Source of the DNA: Terriglobia bacterium
Lineage (GTDB): Bacteria > Acidobacteriota > Terriglobia > Acidiferrales > UBA7541
Assembly: GCA_020073605.1 (NCBI GenBank)
Contig: JAIQEW010000009.1
Location: 1-64,000 of the forward strand
Direction: 5' to 3'
DNA length: 64,000 nt
Made by a program: the position numbers and the translations under genes. This document shows, piece by piece, positions 8,434-17,260 of this stretch (position 1 is the stretch's first letter; every line of letters starts with the position of its first letter). The notes below the pieces were generated by a model that was not told the origin of the DNA, made no database searches, and saw only the letters and a program-made list of their open reading frames with translations.

Positions 8434-9650
8434 TGCCAGTCCAAATCCAACACGAGAACGCTGCCACCGCTTCTCCTCCTTCGCACACCATGCTGCTGCA
8501 GAACGGGGAGCGTCTGCGCGTCCTGCACGTTGTGAGCTGCCTGGGAATGGGCGGCACGGAACACGGTGTGCTGAAAGTGATCAACGGGCTCGGTGAGGAT
8601 CAATTTGAGCACCGCATCTGCGCCGTGCGCGGCATCGACGCAGATTTTGCGCGCCGCATGAACGCGCCGCATGCGTATTCTGTGGGTAGCGCGAAACCGG
8701 GATTCCAGTTCCCGCTGTTTCGGCTGGTCCGGATCATGAAGGAATTCCGGCCGCATATTGTGCATACGAGAAATTTCGGCGCACTGGAAGCCATCCCGGC
8801 CGCGCGGATGGCTCGAGTCCCGGTCGCTATTCACAGCGAGCACGGCTACGAATTGGAGATTCTTGCCGGACTTCCCCTTCGGCGGCGCGTCCTATGCCGC
8901 GCGTTCTACGCAATGGCTGACGCGGTGTTCGCTGTAACTGGGGACTTGCGGACGTACCATTCGAAGCAGTCCTGGCTACCTGCCACAAATTTCCGTGTGA
9001 TCTACAACGGCGTGAATTTGGAGAGGTTTTCCCGCCGCGTGGACGCCGCGCCTGAAGTTCGCAGGAAGTACGGTATTCCGGAGGGGCGTGTCGTGGTTGG
9101 CAGCGTCGGAAGGCTCGTGCCGATCAAGGATCATGCCACGTTGCTTCGGGCAGCCGAGGCGCTGTTGCGCCAGGGAAAAGACATGCAGGTTCTTCTGGTG
9201 GGCGACGGGCCTGAGTCAGCTAAATTGAAAGAGAGTGCGGCCGCGTCGCCTGCACTTGCGGGACGCGTGACGTTTACGGGAGCCTCCGACTGCGTTCCGG
9301 AGCTGTTGTCGGCGATGGATGTGTTTGTTCTCCCGTCGATTTGCGAAGGGATGTCGAACACCCTTCTCGAGGCGATGGCGAGCGGCTTGCCGGTCGTCGC
9401 GACTCGTACCGGCGGCAACCCGGAGCTTGTCGAGGATGGACAGTCTGGCTGCTTGTTCTCTCCGCGGGACGCGGAGGGATTGGCGCATGTTCTCGGGCAG
9501 CTAACGGAAGATGCCTCGAATCGCCGCAAGTTTGGCAAAGCGGCGCGAGATCGCGCGGTCGAGCAATTCAGCTTGACTGGAATGATGCAGCGCTACCGGG
9601 ATTTGTATCTCGAGCTCGCTTCACGCCGCGGCTCTGGGAAAAGGAACTAG
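8430..9650 (+). CDS. Glycosyltransferase family 4 (exosortase-locus type, TIGR03088-like)
   Basis: A GT-B glycosyltransferase of 406 residues. The N-terminal domain has LRVLHVVSCLGMGGTEHGVL, typical of the sugar transferase family tied to PEP-CTERM/EpsH loci. The C-terminal glycosyl transferase group 1 domain shows VGSVGRLVPIKDHATLL, LLVGDGPE and the E-x7-E region SICEGMSNTLLEAMASGLPV. It should act on the cytoplasmic face, adding one sugar to the lipid-linked repeat unit. ATG 8430 overlaps the FemAB-like stop (ATGA); in-frame ATG 8421 and 8433 are alternatives. Eleven bases separate it from the amidotransferase gene, consistent with one transcript. Confidence 0.92.
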   Translation: MMPVQIQHENAATASPPSHTMLLQNGERLRVLHVVSCLGMGGTEHGVLKVINGLGEDQFEHRICAVRGIDADFARRMNAPHAYSVGSAKPGFQFPLFRLVRIMKEFRPHIVHTRNFGALEAIPAARMARVPVAIHSEHGYELEILAGLPLRRRVLCRAFYAMADAVFAVTGDLRTYHSKQSWLPATNFRVIYNGVNLERFSRRVDAAPEVRRKYGIPEGRVVVGSVGRLVPIKDHATLLRAAEALLRQGKDMQVLLVGDGPESAKLKESAAASPALAGRVTFTGASDCVPELLSAMDVFVLPSICEGMSNTLLEAMASGLPVVATRTGGNPELVEDGQSGCLFSPRDAEGLAHVLGQLTEDASNRRKFGKAARDRAVEQFSLTGMMQRYRDLYLELASRRGSGKRN

Positions 9651-9661
9651 GCGAAGACTCT

Positions 9662-11536
9662 ATGTGCGGCATTTGCGGAATTTTCGAATACGAACGCCGG
9701 ACCGACATCCTTACGGATGTCGTGCGCCGAATGAACCAGACCATGATTCATCGCGGCCCGGATGACGGCGGTGTCTTCGTGGGTCCGGGCATAGGGTTGG
9801 GACACCGGCGCCTCAGCATCATCGACCTCGCCGGCGGGCATCAGCCCATGTCAAATGAGGACGGTACAGTCTGGGTGTTGCTCAACGGCGAAATCTACAA
9901 CTACCCGGAACTGCACGCCGACCTGCTGCAGCGGGGCCACAAGTTCGCATCGAAATCCGACACCGAAGCAATCGTCCATCTCTACGAAGATTACGGCGAA
10001 GAATGCTTCGCCAAACTTCGCGGGATGTTTTCCATCGCCATTTGGGATTCACGCCATCGAAAGCTTGTCCTGGCGCGTGACCGCGTGGGGAAGAAGCCAC
10101 TTTTCTATGCCGCCGATCATAAGCGGATTCTCTTCGGCTCTGAGCTGAAGGCGCTGCTGGCGGGCGATTCCCTACCTCGCGAAATGGACGAACACGCGCT
10201 CTCCGACTATTTTTCATTCGGATACATCCCCGCGCCCAAGACGATCTACCGCTCCGTGCGCAAAGTCATGCCCGGGCATTACCTGGTGGCGTCGGCCAAC
10301 GGCGTTCGTGAAACCTGCTACTGGGACATCTCGTTTGCCAACGTAGAGCAGCACACCGAGGCCGAGTGGGGCGAAATGTTGCGGCACGAACTCTGTGAAG
10401 CCACCCGAATCCGTTTGATGAGCGACGTTCCGCTTGGGGCCTTCCTCAGCGGGGGCATCGATTCTTCGTCGGTTGTGGCCATGATGAGCCATCTGATGAA
10501 GCGAGCGGTCACGACATGCTCGATCGGCTTCACCGAAGAGAAGTACAACGAGGGCGAGTACGCGAGGCAGGTCTCCAAACTGTTTTCGACCGACCATCAT
10601 GAAGAAGTGGTTGAACCGAATGCGGTCGATATTGTCGATAAGCTTGCGTGGCACTACGACGAGCCTTTCGCCGATTCGTCCGCGATTCCAACCTACTACG
10701 TCTCCAAGATCGCGCGAAGCCATGTGACCGTTGCGCTGGGCGGTGACGGTGGCGACGAGAACTTTGCCGGATACCGCCGCTACAAGCTGGACTACTACGA
10801 GAACCGCCTGCGGAGCCATGTGCCCGCTGCCCTGCGCCGTACCGTCTTCGGCCCTCTCGGACGCTGGTATCCCGCGCTGGCTTGGGCGCCACGCGTTTTC
10901 CGCGCCAAGGCCACTTTCCAGAGTCTATCGCGTTCGCCGCTCGAGGGTTACTTCAACTCCATCTCCTATTTTCGCCCGGACGACAAAGCGCGTCTCTTCA
11001 CGTCCGATTTCCGTAGCCGCCTGGGCGGCTACGATTCGATGGACGTCTTCCGGCACTACTACGACCGCGCCGACACGGACGATCCCCTCTCGAAGATCCA
11101 ATATGTGGATATCAAGACGTATTTGACGGACGACATTCTGACGAAAGTTGATCGCGCGAGCATGGCCGTGTCGCTCGAAGTTCGGGCGCCTTTGCTCGAT
11201 CACAAATTGATGGAACGCGTCGCCGCGATACCCAGCTCACTCAAGCTGCACAACGGCACAGGCAAGTACATTCTGAAAAAATCGCTCGAACCGGTTCTTC
11301 CGGAAAATATTCTTTACCGCGCCAAGCAGGGGTTCGCTATTCCGCTCGACATCTGGTTCAAACGTGAACTGAAGGACATGGCCCACCGGGTGATCGTGGA
11401 AACGGATGACGGAATTCTGGACAAGCGCTTTCTGAAGAAGATCTGGGACCAGCACCAGAAGGGTTACTACGATCGTTCCGCGCTTCTTTGGGCCACGCTG
11501 ATGTTCCGGAAGTGGCACCAGACATTTTGTGATTAA
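9662..11536 (+). CDS. Asparagine synthase-like amidotransferase 1 (exosortase-locus type)
   Basis: A 624-residue class II glutamine amidotransferase fused to an asparagine synthetase (PP-loop) domain. MCGICGIFEYE exposes the catalytic Cys2, and HRGPDDGG, LGHRRLSIIDL and LLNGEIYNY are intact glutaminase motifs. The synthetase domain has FLSGGIDSSSVVAM (S263 begins the ATP pyrophosphatase loop) and YDEPFADSSAIPTYYVS. The run YFSFGYIPAPKTIYRSV fits the amidotransferase family found with exosortase A loci (TIGR03108 type). In polysaccharide clusters such proteins are thought to amidate sugar carboxylates, but the substrate is unknown. ATG 9662 is fixed by the need for Cys2. A second, degenerate homologue follows directly. 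Confidence 0.92.
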   Translation: MCGICGIFEYERRTDILTDVVRRMNQTMIHRGPDDGGVFVGPGIGLGHRRLSIIDLAGGHQPMSNEDGTVWVLLNGEIYNYPELHADLLQRGHKFASKSDTEAIVHLYEDYGEECFAKLRGMFSIAIWDSRHRKLVLARDRVGKKPLFYAADHKRILFGSELKALLAGDSLPREMDEHALSDYFSFGYIPAPKTIYRSVRKVMPGHYLVASANGVRETCYWDISFANVEQHTEAEWGEMLRHELCEATRIRLMSDVPLGAFLSGGIDSSSVVAMMSHLMKRAVTTCSIGFTEEKYNEGEYARQVSKLFSTDHHEEVVEPNAVDIVDKLAWHYDEPFADSSAIPTYYVSKIARSHVTVALGGDGGDENFAGYRRYKLDYYENRLRSHVPAALRRTVFGPLGRWYPALAWAPRVFRAKATFQSLSRSPLEGYFNSISYFRPDDKARLFTSDFRSRLGGYDSMDVFRHYYDRADTDDPLSKIQYVDIKTYLTDDILTKVDRASMAVSLEVRAPLLDHKLMERVAAIPSSLKLHNGTGKYILKKSLEPVLPENILYRAKQGFAIPLDIWFKRELKDMAHRVIVETDDGILDKRFLKKIWDQHQKGYYDRSALLWATLMFRKWHQTFCD

Positions 11537-11545
11537 GGGAATCGC

Positions 11546-13432
11546 ATGAGCGGGATTTGCGGAATCTGTGAACAGGGTCGCGAGTTAAGCACCAGAAATC
11601 TGGCGCCCATGCTCGACGCTCTCACTCTGCCGGGTGAACAGGAGCGACAGGAACATGCTAGCCGATCAATCGCTCTTGGTGTTGCCCGGCGCTGGGATTT
11701 CCAGCGGGTGGCGGATCTGAACGGAGTCTCGGTAGCCGCCGACGCCGATCTCGTGGATTTCGACCCGTTGGCTCAAGCGTTGTCTATCTCTACTGCCGAA
11801 GCCGCTTCGGCACCCGTGGCGGAATTGATCGCCCGGCTCTATCTTCAGCGAGGCGTGGATTTCCTGGGCCTGCTCCACGGCGGCTTTTCCCTCGCGCTAT
11901 GGGATGAAAAGACCCAGCAACTCATCCTGGGGATCGACCGCATCGGCGTGAAGAGCCTCTATTGGCGCAGAGAGGGCGATCGACTGCTGTTTGCGTCTCG
12001 CGTCGGAGGAATCCGCGCGATCCAGAGAGATCCCGTGGATGTGAATCCCACGGCGATCCTGCAATTCCTGCTTTTTTCCGCAGTGCCTGCTCCGATTTCA
12101 AGCGACCAGGGAACGGAGAAGCTCCGGCCCGGAACATTCCTGACGTTTCGATCCGGAATCGTTGTCGAGCATCAATATTGGGATCTCGAGTATCCGGAGA
12201 GCGATGACCAAAGTGTCTCGCACTGGTCCCAAGAGTTGCGCGAGGGGATGCGGGCCGCCGTGCATCGTCATCTCGACGGTTGCGAACAGACGACAACCGG
12301 CTGCTATTTGAGCGGCGGGACTGACAGCAGCTCTGTCGTTGCCTTCGCGAGCGAACGGCACAAGCCGGCGCGTTCATTTTCCATCGCGTTCGAAGAATCA
12401 GGCTTCAGCGAAATTGAGTTCGCAAGAACTGCCGCAGCGGCTTTCCACACCGACCATTCCGAGAAGTTTCTGACGCCGCAAGACGCTTCAAATGCGCTCG
12501 ACAAGATCATCGCGTATTACGACGAGCCGTTCGCGAACTCATCGGCGATCGGGTCTTACTACTGCGCGGTACTTGCGCGCGAAAAAGGAGTCGGAACGCT
12601 CCTCGCTGGCGATGGAGGCGACGAGCTGTTTGGTGGAAATGAGCGCTACGCGACGGACAAGCGGTTTGCTCTTTACTACTCGCTTCCCAAATGGCTTCGC
12701 CGGGGACTCATTGAACCGGTTGTCAGCCTGCTACCGCAGGACGGCAGCAAACTGAGCCTTCCGCGCAAGTACGTTCGCCGTGCGAACATTCCGAATCCGC
12801 GGCGGATTCTCTCCTATGGCTTTTTTCTGAGCATGCCGCCGGAGGAAATCTTTGAGGACGGTTTTCTGCAGCAAGTGGGCACTCAGAACTGGCTTGGTGT
12901 TCCGGAGGAGCATTTCCGCCGCGTGCGGGCCTCAAGCGAGCTCAACCGCATCCTCTATCTTGATGTGAAAATGACGCTCGCGGACAACGATCTCCGCAAA
13001 GTCTCGGGCACGGCCGAGCTGGCAGGGGTGAATGTGCGCTATCCCTTGCTGGACGACCGGTTGGCGGAGCTTTCCGGGCGGATTCCCGTAGCGCTCAAGC
13101 TGAGGGGTTTTGAAAAGCGCTACATCTTTAAGCAAGCGATGAAGGACATCCTTCCACGGAAGGTGCTTTACAAGAAGAAGCATGGCTTCGGTGTGCCTCT
13201 GGCCCAGTGGCTACTACAGGAACCACGGATGCGGGAATTGGTGGGTGATCTGATGCACGATCCGCATACGCGTCAGCGCGGCTATTTCCGGGCTGGCTTT
13301 GTTGAGCGCCTGATGAATCTTCACAAGGAACAACCGAATTTTTACGGCGAAATCGTCTGGTATTTGGTGGCGCTCGAGCTGTGGCATCGCAAACATCTCG
13401 GACAGAGCCGAGAGACCGTTCATGCAACATAA
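11546..13432 (+). CDS. Asparagine synthase-like protein with a degenerate glutaminase domain
   Basis: A 628-residue homologue of the preceding gene. The synthetase domain is intact: YLSGGTDSSSVVAFASER (loop begins at S256), YDEPFANSSAIGSYYC, GDGGDELFGGNERY and the C-terminal KKHGFGVPLAQW. The glutaminase domain is not: the chain begins MSGICGICEQ, with serine where the catalytic Cys2 should be, and the 'NGEIYN' and 'RGPD' segments cannot be found. It should therefore be unable to release ammonia from glutamine itself. It may use free ammonia, receive ammonia from its partner, or make a different adenylate-driven bond. It starts nine bases after the first amidotransferase and its stop overlaps the next gene. 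Confidence 0.9.
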   Translation: MSGICGICEQGRELSTRNLAPMLDALTLPGEQERQEHASRSIALGVARRWDFQRVADLNGVSVAADADLVDFDPLAQALSISTAEAASAPVAELIARLYLQRGVDFLGLLHGGFSLALWDEKTQQLILGIDRIGVKSLYWRREGDRLLFASRVGGIRAIQRDPVDVNPTAILQFLLFSAVPAPISSDQGTEKLRPGTFLTFRSGIVVEHQYWDLEYPESDDQSVSHWSQELREGMRAAVHRHLDGCEQTTTGCYLSGGTDSSSVVAFASERHKPARSFSIAFEESGFSEIEFARTAAAAFHTDHSEKFLTPQDASNALDKIIAYYDEPFANSSAIGSYYCAVLAREKGVGTLLAGDGGDELFGGNERYATDKRFALYYSLPKWLRRGLIEPVVSLLPQDGSKLSLPRKYVRRANIPNPRRILSYGFFLSMPPEEIFEDGFLQQVGTQNWLGVPEEHFRRVRASSELNRILYLDVKMTLADNDLRKVSGTAELAGVNVRYPLLDDRLAELSGRIPVALKLRGFEKRYIFKQAMKDILPRKVLYKKKHGFGVPLAQWLLQEPRMRELVGDLMHDPHTRQRGYFRAGFVERLMNLHKEQPNFYGEIVWYLVALELWHRKHLGQSRETVHAT

Positions 13433-14630
13433 GGACGCAAATTTGCCTCAGACGGCAGCCAGCGGCGCGGGCGCCGACGCATCCTCTTCATCCCGGCGCT
13501 TCAGGGAGCGGTTCAAGCAGGTTGTCGCCAGCAGTTTGTATCACTCGGGCCTGCTTCGGTTGGCGCAACCCCTAGAAGGCACGCATGAGCTTACCTCGGT
13601 CGAAGGCTCGCGGCTCCCGCGCCTGCGCCGCTTCGCAGGCTCAAAGTTCGGCATCCTTTGCTATCACCGCGTGGGGACGGAAGGAGTTCCCCTGTTTTCG
13701 CGGCTGGAACCTCGCGTGTTTGAAGCGCAGATGCGTTACATCAAGAAGCATTACAGGGTCGTTCCACTTGGACAAATGTGCCGTGAATTGCATGAAGAGC
13801 GTCCGGTTGCGCCAACTCTCGCTGTTACATTCGATGACGGGTATCGAGATCTGTACAGATATGCCTTCCCAGTGCTGCAAAAATACGGCATTCCTGCGAC
13901 GATTTATCTGATCGGCCGGTGTATGGAAACCGGTGAGGCCCCCTGGTACGACCGGATTTTTGCCGCGCTGAAAGCGGCTCCAGTCACGACGCTGGATGTG
14001 GAAATGGAGACGCCGCGCAGTTTTGTGCTCTCTTCTCCGGCGGCGCGCGCCAAGGCCGCATGCGAAATCGTGTGTTATCTCCGCACGATTCCGGATGCAC
14101 GCCGTCGCAAATGGTGTGCGGCATTCGAGAGCCGGGTCGCACCACTAGAATCGGACCTTTCGGATCGCATGCTGGACTGGGAGCGGGTTCGAACAATGCA
14201 TCGGGATGGTGTCTCTTTCGGTGCGCACACGATGACTCATCCTGCTGTTAGCCGTCTCGACGCCGCCGCGCTCGAAAACGAGCTCGGCCTGTCGAAACGT
14301 GTTTTGGAGAATGGTCTCGACGCTCCCGTCGAAGACTTCGCCTATCCCTTCGGCAAGCCAGACGATTGCAGCCCAGCCGCGGAGGAGTTTCTTGGGCGCA
14401 GTGGCTATCGCTCTGCTGCGACGACATCGGAAGGTCACAATGCAGCTGGGACGAATCCCTGCCGATTGCGGCGTCTCCAAATAGGCGATAGCACGGCGAT
14501 GTCATCCTTCGCGTTTACTGTTAGCAGGATGTTACTGGAAGCGATGCCAATCTCACCCGCCGGAATATCCAGTAGTCCCAGCCAGCAAGCCTTGCAAGTA
14601 CGCGCGGAATCAGGAAGGGGCGCGCTGTGA
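13422..14630 (+). CDS. NodB-type polysaccharide deacetylase
   Basis: A 402-residue carbohydrate esterase family 4 protein. VTFDDGYRDLYRYAFPVLQK gives the catalytic aspartate pair (D138, D139), and FGAHTMTHPAVSRL gives the metal-binding histidines (H269, H273). FAYPFGKPDD and the later RSAATT region complete the NodB pattern. A basic N-terminal region of about 75 residues precedes the domain and has no clear signal peptide, so cytoplasmic or membrane-peripheral action is possible. The likely role is removing acetyl groups from N-acetylated sugars of the EPS or its precursor. ATG 13422 overlaps the preceding stop by 11 bases. Confidence 0.9.
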   Translation: MQHKDANLPQTAASGAGADASSSSRRFRERFKQVVASSLYHSGLLRLAQPLEGTHELTSVEGSRLPRLRRFAGSKFGILCYHRVGTEGVPLFSRLEPRVFEAQMRYIKKHYRVVPLGQMCRELHEERPVAPTLAVTFDDGYRDLYRYAFPVLQKYGIPATIYLIGRCMETGEAPWYDRIFAALKAAPVTTLDVEMETPRSFVLSSPAARAKAACEIVCYLRTIPDARRRKWCAAFESRVAPLESDLSDRMLDWERVRTMHRDGVSFGAHTMTHPAVSRLDAAALENELGLSKRVLENGLDAPVEDFAYPFGKPDDCSPAAEEFLGRSGYRSAATTSEGHNAAGTNPCRLRRLQIGDSTAMSSFAFTVSRMLLEAMPISPAGISSSPSQQALQVRAESGRGAL

Positions 14631-14639
14631 GGGCATTCT

Positions 14640-15989
14640 ATGCGTGACTTTCTCCTGCTCGCAATAATTCTCGGGTCAGTCCCGTGTTGTTTCGTGAATC
14701 CCTACTTCGGCGTGCTGATGTGGTATTGGGTCACGTATTTCAACCCTCACCGTTTTACGTGGGGGATTACTTACGATTTTCCGGTCGCACTTGTCGTCGC
14801 GGCCCCGACAATCCTGGGCGCTGTATTTACGCGGAAATCGTTTCGATCCTTGGCCGCAAGGGAAAGCATTCTCCTGCTGATGCTGTGGGCTTGGTTCGCG
14901 ATCACGTACATCCATGCACAAAGTGTTCCCCTCTTCGCAGGCAACATGGCCGATGCGGCCTACGAGATGGGACACATGAGCAAGATTCTCCTGTTCACCT
15001 TCGTCATGATTCTTATCGTGATGACGAAAGAAAGGTTGCGAGGGGTATTGCTTGTCACGGCAGGCAGCCTTGGATTGCTGGCTGTTAAAGGCACGCTCTT
15101 CGGTATACGAACCGGAGGCGAATCGCGCGTGTGGGGTCCCCCGGACTCCTTCCTTTCGGACAACAATGCGTTTGGTCTTGCGCTCAACATGTGTCTTCCG
15201 CTCTTATTTTTCTTGGCCTCGCAGGAAAAACGCCGCTGGTTGCGCATTGGCCTCTACATTACGTTCGTTTGCGCAGTCTTGGCTGTTTTGCTGACATATT
15301 CCCGAGGCGGCCTTCTTGGTCTCGCGGTGGTTCTAATGGCGATTATGCTAAAGACCCGACACAAAGTTGTGGGGACGGCTCTAGCGATAGTTGCCGCTGT
15401 TGTGGTGTTCAGTTACGCCCCCGACGCCTGGATGAACCGCATGAGCCAGTTCGCGAGTGGCGATCTCGATGCCTCTGCCGAACAGCGGCTCGTCTCTTGG
15501 GGAACAGCGTGGAATTTTTCACACGATCACCCGATCACGGGCGGATCATTTGACGTCCTTCCCAATGTGGTCGTTTTCCAACGCTATCAACCGCGACCGT
15601 TGCCCCTAGGTTTTCCTTCGAGTGGGCCTCATAGCATCTACTTCCAACTCTTGGCGGATCAAGGGTTCCCCGGATTGATTCTATTTCTATTTCTGATTGG
15701 ATCCTGCTTCTGGAGTTTGTGGAAAATTCGTCGTCAGGCGAGATACCTGCCTTCGGCCACGTATCTGGCAGATTATGCTCACATGGTTGAAGTCTCAATC
15801 TTGGGCTTCATGGTAAGCGGCGCGTTCCTTGGTTTCGTCTATCTCGATGTCATTTACGAGATGATTGGATTGGTCATCGTGATGAAAATGCTCTTCAGGC
15901 ATGAATTGGAGACGAACGGTGGTCGCCTGGAGGAAATAGAAAGCGAACCCATCCCAACCGGTCAGGAAGAGATGGTTGTGTCTGGGTGA
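14640..15989 (+). CDS. O-antigen ligase/polymerase-type membrane protein (exosortase A-associated)
   Basis: A 449-residue polytopic inner-membrane protein with ten or more hydrophobic segments. The opening MRDFLLLAIILGSVPCCF and YFGVLMWYWVTYFNPHRFTWG, plus LSDNNAFGLALNMCLPLL, LLTYSRGGLLGLAVVLM and the large periplasmic loop containing GPHSIYFQLLADQGFPGL, match the putative O-glycosylation ligase family linked to exosortase A (TIGR03097 type) within the Wzy/WaaL superfamily. It may act here as the EPS polymerase, because no separate Wzy is visible, or as a ligase attaching glycan to an acceptor. It starts nine bases after the deacetylase stop. Confidence 0.9.
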   Translation: MRDFLLLAIILGSVPCCFVNPYFGVLMWYWVTYFNPHRFTWGITYDFPVALVVAAPTILGAVFTRKSFRSLAARESILLLMLWAWFAITYIHAQSVPLFAGNMADAAYEMGHMSKILLFTFVMILIVMTKERLRGVLLVTAGSLGLLAVKGTLFGIRTGGESRVWGPPDSFLSDNNAFGLALNMCLPLLFFLASQEKRRWLRIGLYITFVCAVLAVLLTYSRGGLLGLAVVLMAIMLKTRHKVVGTALAIVAAVVVFSYAPDAWMNRMSQFASGDLDASAEQRLVSWGTAWNFSHDHPITGGSFDVLPNVVVFQRYQPRPLPLGFPSSGPHSIYFQLLADQGFPGLILFLFLIGSCFWSLWKIRRQARYLPSATYLADYAHMVEVSILGFMVSGAFLGFVYLDVIYEMIGLVIVMKMLFRHELETNGGRLEEIESEPIPTGQEEMVVSG

Positions 15990-16032
15990 GATCTCGAAGA
16001 TATTCGGAAATGGTTTGAGGAAGGAAGCCGAT

Positions 16033-17196
16033 ATGTTCACTCTCTCACATAGGATAAAGATGAGATCTAGGTGCGTGCTCTGCGCTGTCGTTACAATCAT
16101 GGTTCTGTCTTCGCGCAATGCGAGCGCGCAGTCGTGGACCTGGACCATGGAAGACAAAGCGATTGACACGGAAGGTAGCAACACGTCAATGGTTGCTGAC
16201 GAGCAGGGAAATTTACACCTCAGCTACTATTTCCCGACAGGGGGGCAGCTGAAGTACGCGTTCAAGAGCATCGGCACCGACCACTGGGACAAGATGTCTT
16301 TGGAACACGGCCTGAATGTCTTTGTGACGAGAATTGCGCTCGATTCCAAGGACAACCCACACATTTGTTACACTCCGCAGAAAGTGAAGTACGCCTTCTT
16401 CGACGGCTCCAAGTGGCACACGCAATCTGTCGATTCAGCGGCTGGTCTTGTCGGTTACTACTGCTCCATTCAGATCACACCAGATGGAAAACCCGAGATG
16501 TCCTGGTACATGGAAGGAGGCACTTATTTCCGGTACGCGATCCTACAAGACGGTGCATGGCAGGTCCGCTCGATCGAGGGGGGTGGCGGAGCGTACCCCG
16601 GCAAGTGGAATTCCATGGTGCTTGATGCCGAGGGCAATCCGCACATGGCATACAGTTGGTTCCCCACTGGCCAACTAAAGTACACAGCTTTCGACGGAAA
16701 GAAATGGAGTGTCAGCATCCTAGATTCCCCGGATCAGAGCGCGGGCGGAGAGCGGGGGATGGGCGTGTCGCTTGCGCTGAGATCATCCGGCGACCCGATT
16801 ATCAGCTATTACGATACGCAGTCTTTGCGGGTCGCGCAGTTGTCAAATGGGGCATGGAAGAAAGATATTGTCGCATCGCTTCCTCCGTTCGGTCCATACA
16901 GCTGGAAGAACTTCAGGAGCACGCTCGTTCTCGACAGCAAAGGCAATCCGCATATCAGCTTCGAGAGCCTCGCCGGGCTGGAACATACCTGGTGGGACGG
17001 AAAGAGATGGCACAGGCAGCTGATCCTGGCGCCGAGGGGAACAACCTATTTCGAGAGTTCCATGGCGATCGACAAAGAGGACAACTTATTCATCTGTTTC
17101 AAGGATCCCTCGGACGGAGCTCTGAGACTAGCAACTGGTCGTTTTCAAGCGGCGCAGCAAACCACCAAAGTGGAGCGCGACAAGACAGCCAATTGA
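16033..17196 (+). CDS. Secreted beta-propeller-like repeat protein
   Basis: A protein of about 387 residues with a signal peptide (hydrophobic run after MRSRCVL, cut near ASAQ), followed by five or six repeats of 50-60 residues. Each repeat carries 'D..GNPH.SY' and then 'LKYA..DG..W': examples are DEQGNLHLSYYF, DSKDNPHICYT, DAEGNPHMAYSW, DSKGNPHISFES and DKEDNLFICFK. This pattern resembles BNR/sialidase-like propeller blades. No catalytic residues of sialidases are apparent. Lying between the ligase-type protein and a glycosyltransferase, it could be a polysaccharide-binding exoprotein. ATG 16033 follows GAGGAAGGA. The enzymatic role is unknown. Confidence 0.75.
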   Translation: MFTLSHRIKMRSRCVLCAVVTIMVLSSRNASAQSWTWTMEDKAIDTEGSNTSMVADEQGNLHLSYYFPTGGQLKYAFKSIGTDHWDKMSLEHGLNVFVTRIALDSKDNPHICYTPQKVKYAFFDGSKWHTQSVDSAAGLVGYYCSIQITPDGKPEMSWYMEGGTYFRYAILQDGAWQVRSIEGGGGAYPGKWNSMVLDAEGNPHMAYSWFPTGQLKYTAFDGKKWSVSILDSPDQSAGGERGMGVSLALRSSGDPIISYYDTQSLRVAQLSNGAWKKDIVASLPPFGPYSWKNFRSTLVLDSKGNPHISFESLAGLEHTWWDGKRWHRQLILAPRGTTYFESSMAIDKEDNLFICFKDPSDGALRLATGRFQAAQQTTKVERDKTAN

Positions 17197-17260
17197 GTTC
17201 CGTCATCGCATTTGATTCATTACGAAATACACTAATGAACTGCACCAGAAGGAGCCCTTC

